Under the pieces are notes generated by a model that saw nothing but the letters and a program-made list of their open reading frames with translations, made no database searches and had not been told where the DNA came from. From NCBI RefSeq assembly GCF_036170895.1, contig NZ_CP108036.1:1488001-1552000 (forward strand): a stretch of DNA of 64,000 bases. The letters run 5' to 3'. Both the position numbers and the translations under genes were made by a program. The stretch comes from Streptomyces erythrochromogenes (GTDB lineage Bacteria; Actinomycetota; Actinomycetes; Streptomycetales; Streptomycetaceae). This document shows positions 9,405 through 20,030 of this stretch, one piece after another; the first letter of the stretch is position 1; the number at the start of each line of letters is the position of its first letter.

Positions 9405-10283
9405 GCGGAACTCCTCGTTGGTCGGGTGCGGCGAAATGGATGGATCACGCTGTGGTGTACGGGCCGTTCGGCCAACGGCCTCGGGCCCGGCCCCGGGAGG
9501 GTCCGGCGCCCAGCCGGGGCAAGGCCGGCCCCACTCCCCGCCGGAGCCGGTCCTGCCCTCCGGGGCACGTGCCCCTGCCCGGCCGGCCGGGGTCCGGCCG
9601 GCGCGCGCAACCGCGGACCGGAGCGCGGGGCCCGCCGGGGGCAAGCGGAGCCGGTACCGCGACCGCTCTTGCGGCGGGGTGGCGTCGGCCCGGAGGCCGT
9701 TGACCGGCCCCCGTACCCCGGGCCGGCCCTCCGGGACGTAGCCCCGGCGAGCATCGGACCGGCACCGCGCACCGCACGGGCGGCCGGGCTACCGGCTCCG
9801 CCTGCCCCGGCGGAGCCGACGGGGCGTCGCCCCGGCGACGAGGACCGGACCGGCACCATGCACAGCCCGCGCGGCCGGGGTACCGGCTCCGCCACCCGGC
9901 GAAGCCGACGGGGCGTTGCCCCGGACGGGGTTCCGCACCCCGGCCCAACCGTGCGGCCGATGGCCGGTCGGGCCGACGCTCCGAGGGGCCCTGGCCACCC
10001 GCCTCACAGGCGGTCGGCGGGGACCGGTCCGGCTCGGCCGGGTCGACGGGGCCGCGCCGACGGTTCCGGGTCCGATCCCGGGCGGGGCATCGGGCCCCGA
10101 ACCGGTCGGGGTCGGACGGGCATCACCCTCCGCAGGGCGGCGCCAGGTGGAGCCGGGCGGCTGCGGCCGGGTCTGCCGGACGGGTGCGGAGCTTCCGGGC
10201 CCCGCCCGGAGTCGGGGCTGCGGGCCCGGCCGGTGGCACATGGCTTGCGCCGTGTCCGGCCCGGCGGTACCGCCACCGGCAGG
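9405..10283. other. 879-bp non-coding spacer inside the NRPS region
   Basis: No credible gene is seen on either strand. Open frames here are Arg/Pro/Gly-rich by-products of GC content, with no ribosome-binding site or family motif. The spacer contrasts with the overlapping junctions just downstream and is rich in short GC palindromes and imperfect 91-bp repeats. It may hold the promoter of the A-T/TE/P450 unit; only the GAGGAG ribosome-binding site just ahead of 9404 was identified. Confidence 0.6.
9755..9936. repeat. Imperfect 91-bp tandem repeat, two copies
   Basis: Copy 1 (9755-9845) and copy 2 (9846-9936) both start with CGGACCGGCACC, share a central ACCGGCTCCGCC and later GCCGACGGGGCG, and contain self-complementary GC blocks. 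A weaker trace of the unit lies at about 9640-9754. It is not coding and looks like eroded intergenic repeat DNA. Confidence 0.6.
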
Positions 10284-13200
10284 TCAGGCCGGGGCCGACA
10301 GTCGGGTCAGGGCTTGCGCGTAGGCGTCGATGAAGCGCTCCGCCGCGGCGTCGTCGACCACCGCCCGCTGGTGGTCCACGGCGAGCAGTACGCGCTGCGA
10401 CACCGGGTCCTGGATCAGCGAGGCGCCGAAGGCGAAACTGTTGGGCTCGTGCCGCAGCGTCGGCTCGCAGCCGATCCGGCCGTCCTCGATCCGGGCCGCG
10501 CTCAGCCGCCCCAGCGCATGGAACCGCAGGTAGCCGAACTGGCTGTCCAGCGCGGTGTCGGCCATCATCCGGGCCAGCCGCGCGAACGGCACCCGGCGGT
10601 GCGGCATCATGTCCAGCTCCTCCCTGTGCACGTGCCGTACCAGCGCGGCCAGGTCGTCCTCGTCCGGCTCCGCCACCAGCGGGACCGTGTTGAGGAACAG
10701 CCCGTACACCTCGGTCCCGCCGAGCCGTTCCAGCCGGCCGTTCATCGCCAGCCCGGTGGTGACCCGCCGGCGCCCCGTGATCTCGGCCAGCGCGTACAGG
10801 TGCGCGGCGAGCGCGACCGACTTGACCGGGACGGCGAGCGCGTCGGCGACCCTGCGCAGCTGCCCGGGGGCGTCGGGCAGCACCCGCTCCACCGTGCGCG
10901 GCAGTTCGTGGACGTCCTCGCTGCCGGGCCAGAGCTGGCCGGTGGCGCCGTCGAGCCGGCTCCGCCAGTACGCCAGGGAGTCCGGGTCGGCGGCGGCCTC
11001 GCGTTCCACGGCGACGAAGTCCCGGAAGGCGGTGCGCGGCGGCGGGGTCGGCGCGGAGGCCGGGTCGGCGGCGAGCGCGGTGTGCCGTTCGAGGATCTCG
11101 GTGAGCAGGGAGGTGAAGCTCCAGCCGTCGAGGATGGCGTGGTGCTCGGAGACGGTGAGCTGGAAGGCGTCGTCGGCCAGCCGCTGGACGGTGACCCGGA
11201 AGAGCGGCGGTTCTGCGAGGTCGAAGGGCCGGTCGCGGTGGTGCGCGAAGACCGCGCGGACCGCCTCGTCCTGCTCGGCCGCGGCCGCTTCCCGCAGGTC
11301 CGCGAACTCGACGGGCACGGGCAGCGTGCCGTGCACGAGCTGGAGCGGTTCGCCGTAGCCGGAGAGGTCGAGGCCGGTGCGCAGGACCGCGTGGCGGGCC
11401 ATGGCCTCCTCGACCGAGCGGCGCAGGGCGCTCTCGTCGAGGTCGCCGGAGATCCGGTAGGAGTTGACGTTGTGGTAGCTGTCCGTGCCGCCGGCGACCT
11501 CCATGTGGAAGACCATGGAGAGCTGCATCGAGACCATCGGATAGGCGTCGACGATTCCCGGCGGCAGCTCGGCCCGGTCCTCCTCGGCGATCAGTGCGAA
11601 CGGCCGGTCGGCGGCGGGGTCGGCGGCCGCCGGGCGGGCCAGCGGCAGCAGTTCGGCGACGGTCGGCGCGTTGAAGACGTCCCGCAGGGTGACCTGCCAG
11701 CCGCGGTCGTGCAGGGCGCCGGCCAGCTGGACGGCGCGGATGGAGTCCCCGCCGAGGTGGAAGAAGTCGTCGTGGACGCCGATCCCACCCACGCCGAGGA
11801 CCTCCGTCCAGACCCCGGCGAACAGCTCCTCCTCGGGCGTGCGCGGCTCGACGTGCCGGCCGGCCGACCCGGGCGCGGCCCGGTCGGGGTCGGGCAGCGC
11901 GGCCCGGTCGACCTTGCCGTTGACGGTGAGCGGCAGCGCGTCCAGGACGGTGACGCTCGCCGGGATCATGTACTCGGGCAGCGAGCGGCCCAGGAAGGCC
12001 CGCAGGTCCGCGGGCTCGGCCGGGGAGCGGCCGGTGACGTACGCGGCGAGCCGGTCGTCGTGCACGGTGACGACGCAGGCGTCCACCTCGGGGTGCGCGG
12101 CGACGGCGTTCTCGATCTCGCCGAGCTCGATGCGGAAGCCGCGCAGCTTCACCTGGAAGTCCGCCCGGCCGACGTACTCCAGCCCGCCGTCGGGCAGTCT
12201 TCTGGCGACGTCGCCGGTCCGGTAGAGCCGGGAACCGGACGGGCCGTACGGGTCGGCGACGAAGCGGCCCGCGGTGAGGCCGGGGCGGCCCCAGTAGCCG
12301 TGCGCGAGGCTGCCGCCGCCGATGTACAGCTCGCCGGGGACCCCGGGCGGGCTGGGGCGCAGCCAGTCGTCCAGGACGAGCGCGGTGAGGTGCGGCATCG
12401 GTTCGCCGACGAGGCTGCACTCGAAGCCGGCGCCGCCCTCGGCGACGTCGTGGACGGTGACGTGGACGGTGGTCTCGGTGATGCCGTAGAGGTTGCAGAG
12501 CCGGGCGGGCGGCAGCGGGTCGAGGCCGTGCCAGCGCTGGACCACGCCTGGGTCGAGCGCCTCGCCGCCGAGCATGATCCACCGGAGGGCGGGCAGGGCG
12601 CGGGGGTGGCGGCGCAGGGCCGGTTCGAGCTGGCGCAGCGCCGAGGGGGTGAGGCAGAGGTGGGTGACCCCTTCCTCGTCGAGCAGGCCGGCGAACTCGT
12701 CGGGCGAGCGGCTGGTGAGGTGGGGTACGACGACCAGGCGGGCGCCGTGCAGCAGCGCGCCCCAGAGCTCCCAGACCGTCCAGTCGAAGGCGTAGCTGTG
12801 GAAGAGCGTCCAGATGGTGTCCGGGCCGAAGCCGAAGTGGTCCCGGCCGGAGTCGAGGAGCCGGCTGACGTGCTCGTGGGCCACGGCGACGCCCTTGGGA
12901 CGGCCGGTGGAGCCGGAGGTGAAGATGAGGTAGGCGATGTCTGCGGGGCGGCCGGCGGCGGGGGGCCGGACGGCCGGGTGGGCGGCGATCTCCGCCGCGT
13001 CGGCGGCCAGGTCGAGGATCTGCCAGGGGCCGTCCGGGGTGCGGTCGGGCCGGTCGGTGAGGACCAGGGAGACGGCGGTGTCGCCGAAGACCAGGGCCGC
13101 CCGGTCCGCCGGGGCGGCCAGGTCGACCGGTACGTAGGCGGCGCCGGTCTTGAGGACGGCCAGGATGGCGGCGGGCACGGCGGCGGTGCGTTCCAGCAGG

Positions 13201-14822
13201 AGGCCGACCCGGTCGCCGGGGCGGACGCCGCGGGCGAGCAGGGTGTGGGCCAGCCGGTTGGCGCGGCGGTCGAGTTCGGCGTAGTCGAGGGTGCCGTCCG
13301 GGTCGCTCACGGCGGGCCGGTCCCCGTAGGCGTCGGCGGCGCGCTCGAAGAGGTGGTGCAGGCAGTGGCCGGCGTCGAGCCGTGCGGGGCGGTGGGGCTG
13401 CCCGGCGGAGGTGAGCCGCAGCACGGTGGCGTCCGGGTCGGCGAGGGCGGCGCCCAGCAGGGCGGCGTAGTCGGCGGCGAGGCGGCGTACGGTCCCGGCG
13501 TCGAACAGGTCGGTGCTGTACTCGGCTTCGCCGCGCAGGCCGCCGCCGTCGGTGTCCTCGAAGACGGACCAGGTGAGGTCGAACTTGCTGGTGCCGTTGG
13601 AGCGGACGGTACGGCGGGCGGTGACCGCGGCGCCGAGGGCGAGCGGCGCGGGGTCCTCGGTGTGGGCGCCGAACACGACCTGGACCAGGGGCGGGTGCTG
13701 CGGGGTGCGGGTGGCGCCGAGCAGGTCGACGAGCTGGTCGAAGGGGACGTCGAGGTAGCCGAAGGCGTCGAAGGCGGTGTCCTGGAGGTCGGCGAGCAGG
13801 CCGCGGAAGGTCGCGTCGGGTGCGAGCCGGACGCGCAGCGGCAGCAGATTGACGAAGTATCCGAGCAGGTCGGCGAGTTCGGGGCGCCCGCGGGTGGTGA
13901 CGGGGGTGCCGACGAGCAGGTCGTCCCGGCCGGTCCAGCGGCCCATCAGCAGCGCGAAGGCGGCGAGTTGGACGGTGTACGGGGTGACGCCCTCCTGCTC
14001 GGCGAGCTCCCGGACCCGGGCTGCGGTGCCGGGGGCGAGGTCGAACGGCTCGGTGGCGCCACGCTGGCTGCGCTCGGCGGGCCGGGGCCGGTCGCCGGGC
14101 AGCTCCAGCAGGGTGGGGGCGCCGTCGAGGCTCTGCTTCCAGTGGGCGAGGTGCTCCTCGTAGGAGGTGTGCTGTTCCTCCTCGGCCCAGTCGGCGTACT
14201 GGGTGGCGAGCACCGGCAGGACGGGGGCCCGGTGCTCGGCGGACGCACGGTACAGCTCGGTGAGTTCGTGGTCGAAGAGCTCGGCCGACCAGCCGTCCCA
14301 GACGATGTGGTGGACGGTGAACAGGAGCGTGGTGCGGTCGTCGGCGAGCCGGAAGGCCTCGGCGCGCAGCAGCGGTCCGGTGGCCAGGTCGAAGGGTTCG
14401 ACCGCCCGCTCGGTGATCAACTGCTCTGCACGGTCGCCCCGTTGGTCCTCGGGCAATGAGCGCAGGTCGGTGACGGCGAGGGGTACGGGCAGGGCCGGGT
14501 GGACGTGCTGGCGCGGGCCGTCGGTGTGGAGGGCGAAGGTGGTGCGCAGCGCCTCGTGCCGGGCGCTCACGCCGTCCAGCGCCCGCTGGAGCAGTACGAG
14601 GTCGAGCGGGCCGGTGACGTCGTAGGTCCAGGGGGTGGTGTAGGTGGCGGCCTGCGGGTTCCACCGGTCGAGGAACCAGAGGCCCCGCTGGAGGCCGGTG
14701 ACCGGGGCGGTACGGACCGGGCCGGCGGGCGGCACGGCTGCCGCGTCGGCGGGGAGGGTGGCGGGCGGCTCGGCCGACGGGCGGGACGGCGGCGCGGCGG
14801 GCAGGTCGGCGGACGGGCTCAC
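10284..14822 (-). CDS. NRPS C-A-T-C, Thr-like code
   Basis: Assembly-line protein of 1512 aa. The GTG at 14822 follows GAAGGGAACGAG and is chosen over an upstream in-frame reading of Arg/Pro repeats. Domains: C about 42-480 (HHIVWDG, HH at 171); A about 500-1000 ([10 protein letters not shown] near 633-642, YGITE, YRTGD); T with LGGDSIRAV (Ser near 1026); C-terminal condensation domain about 1085-1505 opening [17 protein letters not shown], with [10 protein letters not shown]. Specificity residues read D-W-W-C-M-G-L-V-H-(K), resembling the DFWNxGMVHK Thr codes but with two substitutions, so a Thr-related residue is possible. The last domain has no partner A-T in this protein and probably condenses onto the separate A-T protein at 7614-9404. 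An epimerase reading was considered and is less likely. Confidence 0.94.
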   Translation of the reverse strand: MSPSADLPAAPPSRPSAEPPATLPADAAAVPPAGPVRTAPVTGLQRGLWFLDRWNPQAATYTTPWTYDVTGPLDLVLLQRALDGVSARHEALRTTFALHTDGPRQHVHPALPVPLAVTDLRSLPEDQRGDRAEQLITERAVEPFDLATGPLLRAEAFRLADDRTTLLFTVHHIVWDGWSAELFDHELTELYRASAEHRAPVLPVLATQYADWAEEEQHTSYEEHLAHWKQSLDGAPTLLELPGDRPRPAERSQRGATEPFDLAPGTAARVRELAEQEGVTPYTVQLAAFALLMGRWTGRDDLLVGTPVTTRGRPELADLLGYFVNLLPLRVRLAPDATFRGLLADLQDTAFDAFGYLDVPFDQLVDLLGATRTPQHPPLVQVVFGAHTEDPAPLALGAAVTARRTVRSNGTSKFDLTWSVFEDTDGGGLRGEAEYSTDLFDAGTVRRLAADYAALLGAALADPDATVLRLTSAGQPHRPARLDAGHCLHHLFERAADAYGDRPAVSDPDGTLDYAELDRRANRLAHTLLARGVRPGDRVGLLLERTAAVPAAILAVLKTGAAYVPVDLAAPADRAALVFGDTAVSLVLTDRPDRTPDGPWQILDLAADAAEIAAHPAVRPPAAGRPADIAYLIFTSGSTGRPKGVAVAHEHVSRLLDSGRDHFGFGPDTIWTLFHSYAFDWTVWELWGALLHGARLVVVPHLTSRSPDEFAGLLDEEGVTHLCLTPSALRQLEPALRRHPRALPALRWIMLGGEALDPGVVQRWHGLDPLPPARLCNLYGITETTVHVTVHDVAEGGAGFECSLVGEPMPHLTALVLDDWLRPSPPGVPGELYIGGGSLAHGYWGRPGLTAGRFVADPYGPSGSRLYRTGDVARRLPDGGLEYVGRADFQVKLRGFRIELGEIENAVAAHPEVDACVVTVHDDRLAAYVTGRSPAEPADLRAFLGRSLPEYMIPASVTVLDALPLTVNGKVDRAALPDPDRAAPGSAGRHVEPRTPEEELFAGVWTEVLGVGGIGVHDDFFHLGGDSIRAVQLAGALHDRGWQVTLRDVFNAPTVAELLPLARPAAADPAADRPFALIAEEDRAELPPGIVDAYPMVSMQLSMVFHMEVAGGTDSYHNVNSYRISGDLDESALRRSVEEAMARHAVLRTGLDLSGYGEPLQLVHGTLPVPVEFADLREAAAAEQDEAVRAVFAHHRDRPFDLAEPPLFRVTVQRLADDAFQLTVSEHHAILDGWSFTSLLTEILERHTALAADPASAPTPPPRTAFRDFVAVEREAAADPDSLAYWRSRLDGATGQLWPGSEDVHELPRTVERVLPDAPGQLRRVADALAVPVKSVALAAHLYALAEITGRRRVTTGLAMNGRLERLGGTEVYGLFLNTVPLVAEPDEDDLAALVRHVHREELDMMPHRRVPFARLARMMADTALDSQFGYLRFHALGRLSAARIEDGRIGCEPTLRHEPNSFAFGASLIQDPVSQRVLLAVDHQRAVVDDAAAERFIDAYAQALTRLSAPA

Positions 14823-14842
14823 GGCCTCGTTCCCTTCGGTCG

Positions 14843-14906
14843 GACGGGCGGGCTGGCGAACGGGCTGACGGGCCGGCCCACGGGCCAACCGACGGGCGGG
14901 CTGGCG
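14843..14906. repeat. 48-bp-period direct repeat between NRPS genes
   Basis: The 118-base spacer between two NRPS genes carries GACGGGCGGGCTGGCG at 14843-14858 and again at 14891-14906, with related GGGCCGGCCC/GGGCCAACC blocks between. Nothing else is recognised in this spacer except the ribosome-binding site for the gene starting at 14822. Confidence 0.65.
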
Positions 14907-14940
14907 GACTCGTGGACGGACCGGAGGGCCGGGTGGCGCG

Positions 14941-17900
14941 TCATCGCGCGGCCAGCCGTTCGGCGATGGCGGCAACGGTCCGGCCGCGGAAGACCGCCTG
15001 GGGCGGGACCCGGGTGCCGGTCTGCTGGGAGAGCCGCATGGCGACCCGTACGGCGGCCAGCGAGTTGCCGCCGATCCGGAAGAAGTCGGCGTCCGGGCCG
15101 AGGTCGTCGGCCAGTTTCAGGACCTCGCGCACGGCGTCGGCGACCAGCCGCTGGTCCCGGTCGAGCGGGTCGGCCGGGGCGGCGGCGCGGCGCCCGGCCG
15201 GGGCCGGCAGGGCGCGGCGGTCGACCTTGCCGTTCTGGTTGAGCGGCAGTGCGTCCAGTACGTCGAGCGTGGCCGGCACCATGTGTTCGGGCAGCAGCCC
15301 CGCCAGGTGGTCGAGCAGCGCGTCCGGGTCGGGCGCCTGCGCTCCGGTGGCGGCGGTGACGTACGCGGCGAGCCTGCGGTCGCCCGGAGCGGGCTCGTGG
15401 ACGGTGACGGCGGCCTCCGCCACGGACGGGTGGCGGGTGAGCGCGTCCTCGATCTCGCCGGGCTCGACGCGGAAGCCGCGGACCTTCACCTGGTCGTCGA
15501 TCCGGCCGGTGATCTCCAGGACCCCTTGCGCGCTCCGGTGGCCGAGGTCTCCGGTGCGGTAGAGGCGTTCGCCGGGCGCCCCGAACGGGGAGGCGACGAA
15601 CCGCTCGGCGGTCAGCGCGGGCCGGCCGACGTATCCGAGGGCGAGCCCGCCGCCGGCCGCGTACAGCTCGCCGGTGGTGCCGTCCGGGACGGGCCGCAGC
15701 CGCTCGTCGAGGACGTGGACGGCCTTGCCGTGCAGCGGGTGGCCGATCGGGATGGAGGCACCGGCGGCATCCTCGGGAGTGGCCCGGTGGCAGGTGGTGA
15801 GGCCGAGGCTCTCGACCGGGCCGTAGCCGTTGGCGACGACCAGGTCCGGGTACTGGTCGAGCGCCTTGCCGACGTGGGTGACGGAGGCCCGCTCGCCGGC
15901 GGTGAAGGCCACCTTGAGGTCGTCGTAGGTCTCCGGGAACTCCTCCAGCAGGAAGTTGAACAGGCTGGCGGACAGCTGGAGCTGGGTGACGCCGTGGCGG
16001 CGGGTGAGTTCGGTGACGGCCTGCGGGTCGGGCCGCTGGCCGGGCTGGAGCACGCAGACCCCGCCGAAGGCGAGCGCGCCGTACAGCTCCAGGGCGAAGG
16101 CGTCCCAGGAGACCGGGGAGCACTGGAGCCACACCTCGTCGGGTCCGAAGCGGGCGTAGTCCTGGCCGAGGTAGGTGGTGGTGAGGGCGCGGTGCGGGAC
16201 GGCGACGCCCTTGGGGCGGCCGGTGGAGCCGGACGTGAACATCACGCAGGCGAGGTCCGTGCCGGTGACCGGCAGGCCCGGGTCGTGGCCTGGGCGGGCC
16301 GCGACGGCGGCGGCCTCGGCGTCCAGGTCGAGGTGGCGGGCGACGGGGAAGGGCGGGCTCGCGTCGCGGTGGGTGACCAGCAGGGTCGCGCCGCAGTCGG
16401 CGACCGCGCCGGCCAGCCGCTCGGCCGGGAAGTCCGGATCGAGGAGGGTGTAGGCGGCGCCGGCCTTCAGCGCGGCGAGCAGGGCGACCACCAGGTCCGG
16501 TCCGCGCTCGACGAGGACGGCGACGGTGTCGCCGCGGCCGACGCTCAAGGCCTGCAGGTGGTGGGCGAGTCGGTTGGCCCGCTCGTTCAGGGTGCCGTAG
16601 TCGAGGCGGTCCTCGCCGCAGACCAGGGCGGGGGCGTGCGGGTCGCGGGCGGCCCGGTCCTCGAAGAGCGTGTGCACGGGGGCCTCGACGGCGGTGGCGA
16701 GCGTGCCGATCCAGGCCTCGCACAGTTCGGCCATGGTGGCCGGGTCGAACAGGTCGGAGTCGTACTCGAAGCGGCCGGTGAAGTCGGTGCCCCGGTCGTC
16801 GACGGAGATCGACAGGTCGAAGCGGGAGACCGGGTTGGAGTGGAGCTCGCGAGTGACCCGGGTGCCGCCGATGGTCAGCGGGCGGGTGTCCAGCGGGTGC
16901 AGTTCCAGCAGGACCTGGCAGAGCGGGTTGCGGTCCTCGGTCCGGTCGTCGGGGCGCTCCTCCATGACCGCGCCGGCGATGGCGTCGAACGGCGCCTCCT
17001 GGTGGCGGTAGCCGTCGATGGCCACCTCGCGGACGTGCCGGACCAGGTCGCGGAAGTCCATCCCCTCACCGATCCGGACGCGCAGCGGCAGCAGGTTGAC
17101 GAAGTAGCCGATCAGTGCGTCGAGTTCGGCGCGGCCGCGGACGCTCACCGGGGAGCCGAGCACCAGGTCGCGCCGGCCGGTCCGGCGGTGGAGGGTGAGG
17201 GCGAGCCCGGCGAGCAGCACCATGAACGGGGTCGCGTCCTCGCTGCGGGCCAGCGCCCGGACGGACTCGGCGACCGGCCGGGGCATCGCGAAGCGGTGGA
17301 AGGCGCCGCGGAAGGCCTGCAGTTCGGGGCGGGGCCGGTCGGTGGGGAGGACGGGCTCGGTGGACGCGTCGCGCAGGTGCTCGCGCCAGTGGTCGAGCTG
17401 CCGCTCGGCGGTGCCGTCCTGGTGCTGCCAGGTGCTGTAGTCGGCGTACTGGACCGCGAGTTCGGGAAGGGCCACGGGTCGGCCCGTGGCCAGGGACTCG
17501 TACAGGGCGGCCAGTTCGGCCTCCAGGACGGGCAGGGAGCCCTCGTCCCAGACGATGTGGTGGCAGAGCAGCAGCAGGGTGGACGTGTCGCCGGTGCGGT
17601 AGAGGTGGGCGCGGACCAGCGGGCCGGTCTCCAGGTCGAAGGGCACCAGCGCGGCTTCGGCGAGCAGCCCGTCCACGGCGCCGGGGCTCGTCTCCACGAC
17701 GGTGAACGGCAGTTCCACGGACGGGTGGACCACCTGCCGGGGGCCGTCCTCGCCCAGCTCGAAGGTGGTGCGCAGCGCTTCGTGCCGGTCGGCGACGCCG
17801 GCCAGGGCACGGCGGAGCAGCTCCGGGTCGACCGGCCCGTCGAAGCGGAACACCCAGGGCACGGTGTAGGTGGGCGCGCCCGGGTTCCACCGGTCCAGGA

Positions 17901-19824
17901 ACCACAGCCCGCGCTGGAAGTTCGCCAGCGGCGCCTCGGTGGCACCGGTGCGCTCCAGCGCCGGACGCTCGCCGTCGTCCGAGGCGGCGGTGACCGCGGC
18001 GGCGAACTCGGCGAGGGTCGGCGCGTCGAAGATGGTGTAGGGGGAGATCATGCCGAACACGTCGAAGACGCGGCCGACCACGCGCACGGCGGTGAGGGAA
18101 TCCCCGCCCAGGTGGAAGAAGTTGTCGTCGGCGCCGACCTCGGGCACGCCGAGTACGTCGGCCCAGACGGCGGCGATCAGCTGCTCGGCCGGAGTGCGGG
18201 GCGGGCGGTGGCCGGCGGCCGGCGCGGCGGGTTCGGCCTGGGGCTCGGGCAGCGCCGCCCGGTCCACCTTGCCGCCGGCGGTCAGCGGGAAGGCGTCCAG
18301 GGGGGTGACGGTCGCGGGGACCATGTGCTCGGGGAGCCGCTCGGCCAGGTGGGCGCGCAGCCCGGCCGGGTCGGGGGCGCCGCCGCCGGTGGCGCCCCCG
18401 GTGCCGGTCACGTAGGCGGCGAGCCGGCCCTCGCGCGCCACCACGACCGCCGCGGCGACGTCCGGGTGGCCGGCCAGCGCCTGCTCGATCTCGCCGGGCT
18501 CGACCCGGTAGCCGCGGATCTTCACCTGGTGGTCCGTACGGCCGACGAACTCCAGCGGGGCGTAGGTTCCGGACCGGCGGACCACGTCTCCGGTCCGGTA
18601 CATCCGGGCGCCCGGCTCCGCTGCGAAGGGGTCCGCGACGAACCGGCCCGCCGTCAGGCCCGGGCGGCCGTGGTAGCCGGAGGCCAGCACCGGCCCGCCG
18701 AGGTACAGCTCGCCGGACGCGCCGGGCTCCACCGGCCGCAGCCGGTCGTCCAGCACGTACGCGCAGCGGCCGCCGAGCGGGCGGCCGATCGGGACCGTGT
18801 CGGCCTCGCCGGCGGCCGGGCCGGCCGGCTCGTGGACGGTGGCGGTGACGACGGTCTCGGTGGGCCCGTAGGCGTTGAGCAGCGGGACCCCGGTCGCGGC
18901 CCGCCAGCGGTCGGCGGCGTCCGGGTAGAGCCGGTCGCTGCCGGAGATCATCAGGCGGAGGGTGCGCGGCGGGCGGGCGTCCTCGCGCAGTGCGGCGACC
19001 ACTTCCTGGAAGTAGCCGGCGGCGAGGTTGGCCACGGTGACCCCCTCGGCGTCCAGCAGCTCCAGCAGGGCGGCGGGGGCCAGGAGTTGCTCCTGCGGTA
19101 CGACGATGCAGGCGCCGGCCGAGAGGGCGGTGAGCACCTGTTCGACGGCCACGTCCACGGTGGGGCGGGCGAAGTGCAGCACCACGTCGTCCTCGGTGAG
19201 GCCGAAGCACTCGACGGCGGCGGCCAGGTGGCCGGTCAGTGCGGCGAGGGGGACGTGCACGCCCTTGGGGCGGCCGGTGGTGCCGGAGGTGTAGATGAGG
19301 TAACCCGCGGCGGAGAGGTGTCCGGGCCGGTCAAGGTCGGGAACCTGGTCGCGGTCCGGGTCACGGCCCGGGTCGAGGTCGAGGTGCGGGCCGCGGTCCG
19401 GTTCGCGGTCCGGTTGGCGGTCCGGTTGGCGGTCGGGGTCGCGGTCGGGTTCGCGGTCCGGCCCCTCCGCCGGTCCGGCGGGGCCGTCGGCCCCGACCAG
19501 TTCACCGTCGGTGTAGGCGAGGGCGGCGCCGGCGTCCGCGCGGATCCAGCGGTTGCGCTCCTCGGGCGCCTCCCGGTCCAGCGGCAGGTAGGTGGCGCCG
19601 GCCCGGAGCGCGGCGAGCAGGCCGACCACGTGGTCGAGCCGGTCCCGGCCGGTGACGGCCACCGTCGCGCCGGGCGCGGTCCGGGCGGCGATCCGGGCGG
19701 CGAGGGCGCCGCTCAGCTCGTCCAGCTCCCGGTAGGCAACGGTCCGGGCGCCGAGCCTGAGGGCCGGGCGGTCCGGGAACCGGCGTGCGACGGATATGAA
19801 GGGAAAACCGCGAGATTCCATCAT
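14941..19824 (-). CDS. NRPS A-T-C-A-T, loading plus first extension module
   Basis: Probable initiating synthetase, 1627 aa, beginning directly with an A domain and so lacking a starter C domain for N-acylation. Start is ATG at 19824; a second ATG follows immediately. Domains: A1 about 10-540 ([11 protein letters not shown] 178-188), T1 LGGDSL (Ser near 575), C about 640-1060, A2 about 1080-1500 ([11 protein letters not shown] near 1200), T2 IGGNSL (Ser near 1586). The C domain has HHIVWDE instead of HHxxxDG. A1 code is D224 V225 E228 N266 M292 S294 A318 V326 T327 (K); A2 reads D-A-L-Q-F-A-G-G-L-(K). Neither matches a code I recall with confidence; Glu at the third A1 position occurs in some ornithine-type codes. 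A1 carries a 45-residue Asp/Pro/Arg repeat insert at 121-165. Confidence 0.94.
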   Translation of the reverse strand: MMESRGFPFISVARRFPDRPALRLGARTVAYRELDELSGALAARIAARTAPGATVAVTGRDRLDHVVGLLAALRAGATYLPLDREAPEERNRWIRADAGAALAYTDGELVGADGPAGPAEGPDREPDRDPDRQPDRQPDREPDRGPHLDLDPGRDPDRDQVPDLDRPGHLSAAGYLIYTSGTTGRPKGVHVPLAALTGHLAAAVECFGLTEDDVVLHFARPTVDVAVEQVLTALSAGACIVVPQEQLLAPAALLELLDAEGVTVANLAAGYFQEVVAALREDARPPRTLRLMISGSDRLYPDAADRWRAATGVPLLNAYGPTETVVTATVHEPAGPAAGEADTVPIGRPLGGRCAYVLDDRLRPVEPGASGELYLGGPVLASGYHGRPGLTAGRFVADPFAAEPGARMYRTGDVVRRSGTYAPLEFVGRTDHQVKIRGYRVEPGEIEQALAGHPDVAAAVVVAREGRLAAYVTGTGGATGGGAPDPAGLRAHLAERLPEHMVPATVTPLDAFPLTAGGKVDRAALPEPQAEPAAPAAGHRPPRTPAEQLIAAVWADVLGVPEVGADDNFFHLGGDSLTAVRVVGRVFDVFGMISPYTIFDAPTLAEFAAAVTAASDDGERPALERTGATEAPLANFQRGLWFLDRWNPGAPTYTVPWVFRFDGPVDPELLRRALAGVADRHEALRTTFELGEDGPRQVVHPSVELPFTVVETSPGAVDGLLAEAALVPFDLETGPLVRAHLYRTGDTSTLLLLCHHIVWDEGSLPVLEAELAALYESLATGRPVALPELAVQYADYSTWQHQDGTAERQLDHWREHLRDASTEPVLPTDRPRPELQAFRGAFHRFAMPRPVAESVRALARSEDATPFMVLLAGLALTLHRRTGRRDLVLGSPVSVRGRAELDALIGYFVNLLPLRVRIGEGMDFRDLVRHVREVAIDGYRHQEAPFDAIAGAVMEERPDDRTEDRNPLCQVLLELHPLDTRPLTIGGTRVTRELHSNPVSRFDLSISVDDRGTDFTGRFEYDSDLFDPATMAELCEAWIGTLATAVEAPVHTLFEDRAARDPHAPALVCGEDRLDYGTLNERANRLAHHLQALSVGRGDTVAVLVERGPDLVVALLAALKAGAAYTLLDPDFPAERLAGAVADCGATLLVTHRDASPPFPVARHLDLDAEAAAVAARPGHDPGLPVTGTDLACVMFTSGSTGRPKGVAVPHRALTTTYLGQDYARFGPDEVWLQCSPVSWDAFALELYGALAFGGVCVLQPGQRPDPQAVTELTRRHGVTQLQLSASLFNFLLEEFPETYDDLKVAFTAGERASVTHVGKALDQYPDLVVANGYGPVESLGLTTCHRATPEDAAGASIPIGHPLHGKAVHVLDERLRPVPDGTTGELYAAGGGLALGYVGRPALTAERFVASPFGAPGERLYRTGDLGHRSAQGVLEITGRIDDQVKVRGFRVEPGEIEDALTRHPSVAEAAVTVHEPAPGDRRLAAYVTAATGAQAPDPDALLDHLAGLLPEHMVPATLDVLDALPLNQNGKVDRRALPAPAGRRAAAPADPLDRDQRLVADAVREVLKLADDLGPDADFFRIGGNSLAAVRVAMRLSQQTGTRVPPQAVFRGRTVAAIAERLAAR
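19330..19464 (-). repeat. Asp-Pro-Arg repeat insert within A1 domain
   Basis: Coding repeat of PDR-x units (residues 121-165 of the A-T-C-A-T protein), made at DNA level of near-identical 12-base GGTCCGGTTxGC units on the plus strand. It falls between core motifs A2 and A3, where ordinary A domains have a short loop, and keeps the reading frame. It looks like in-frame microsatellite expansion into a tolerant surface loop. Confidence 0.8.
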
Positions 19825-19974
19825 CCAACCCCGATGAATTAACGACGCTGCGGGTAGTCGTCTCGACGATAGGGCCGCATTTCCGCACCGATCGGCAGAT
19901 TGCCAGGAAGGCGATCGGCAGTTTCAACTGCCGCTCCAAGCTCGGCGCGAAGAGCCTCGAAGCCGCAGAGGGGG

Positions 19975-20012
19975 CAGCCCGCCGAGGTGCGCACGGGCGC
20001 CTCGGCGGGCTG
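19975..20012. terminator. Hairpin terminator, perfect 13-bp stem
   Basis: CAGCCCGCCGAGG (19975-19987) pairs perfectly with CCTCGGCGGGCTG (20000-20012) around a 12-base loop. It lies just past the stop of the FMN enzyme gene (20031, minus strand) and ahead of the NRPS gene starting at 19824. It should separate the precursor-supply transcript from the assembly-line transcript. Confidence 0.8.
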
Positions 20013-20030
20013 GGAAGAAAGCTTTTTCGG

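Noticed and set aside
11000..11600. Terminal domain of the C-A-T-C protein as an epimerisation domain
   Set aside because: The T domain before it has the GGDS form often seen before E domains, but the domain opens with a condensation-type YPMVSMQ motif and has HHAILDGWS, so condensation is the better call. A dual C/E function is not excluded.
7434..14459. A plus-strand open frame of over 2300 codons opposite the NRPS genes
   Set aside because: Gly/Val/Glu/Ala-rich composition, no domain motif and no ribosome-binding site. It is the antisense shadow of real NRPS genes in 70+% GC DNA.
19330..19464. Possible CRISPR array (12-base repeats)
   Set aside because: Units are 12 bases, without spacers, in frame within an A domain, and no cas gene is near.
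15283..19842. A 1519-codon plus-strand open frame opposite the A-T-C-A-T gene
   Set aside because: Same antisense artefact; the minus strand has continuous NRPS motifs across the whole length.
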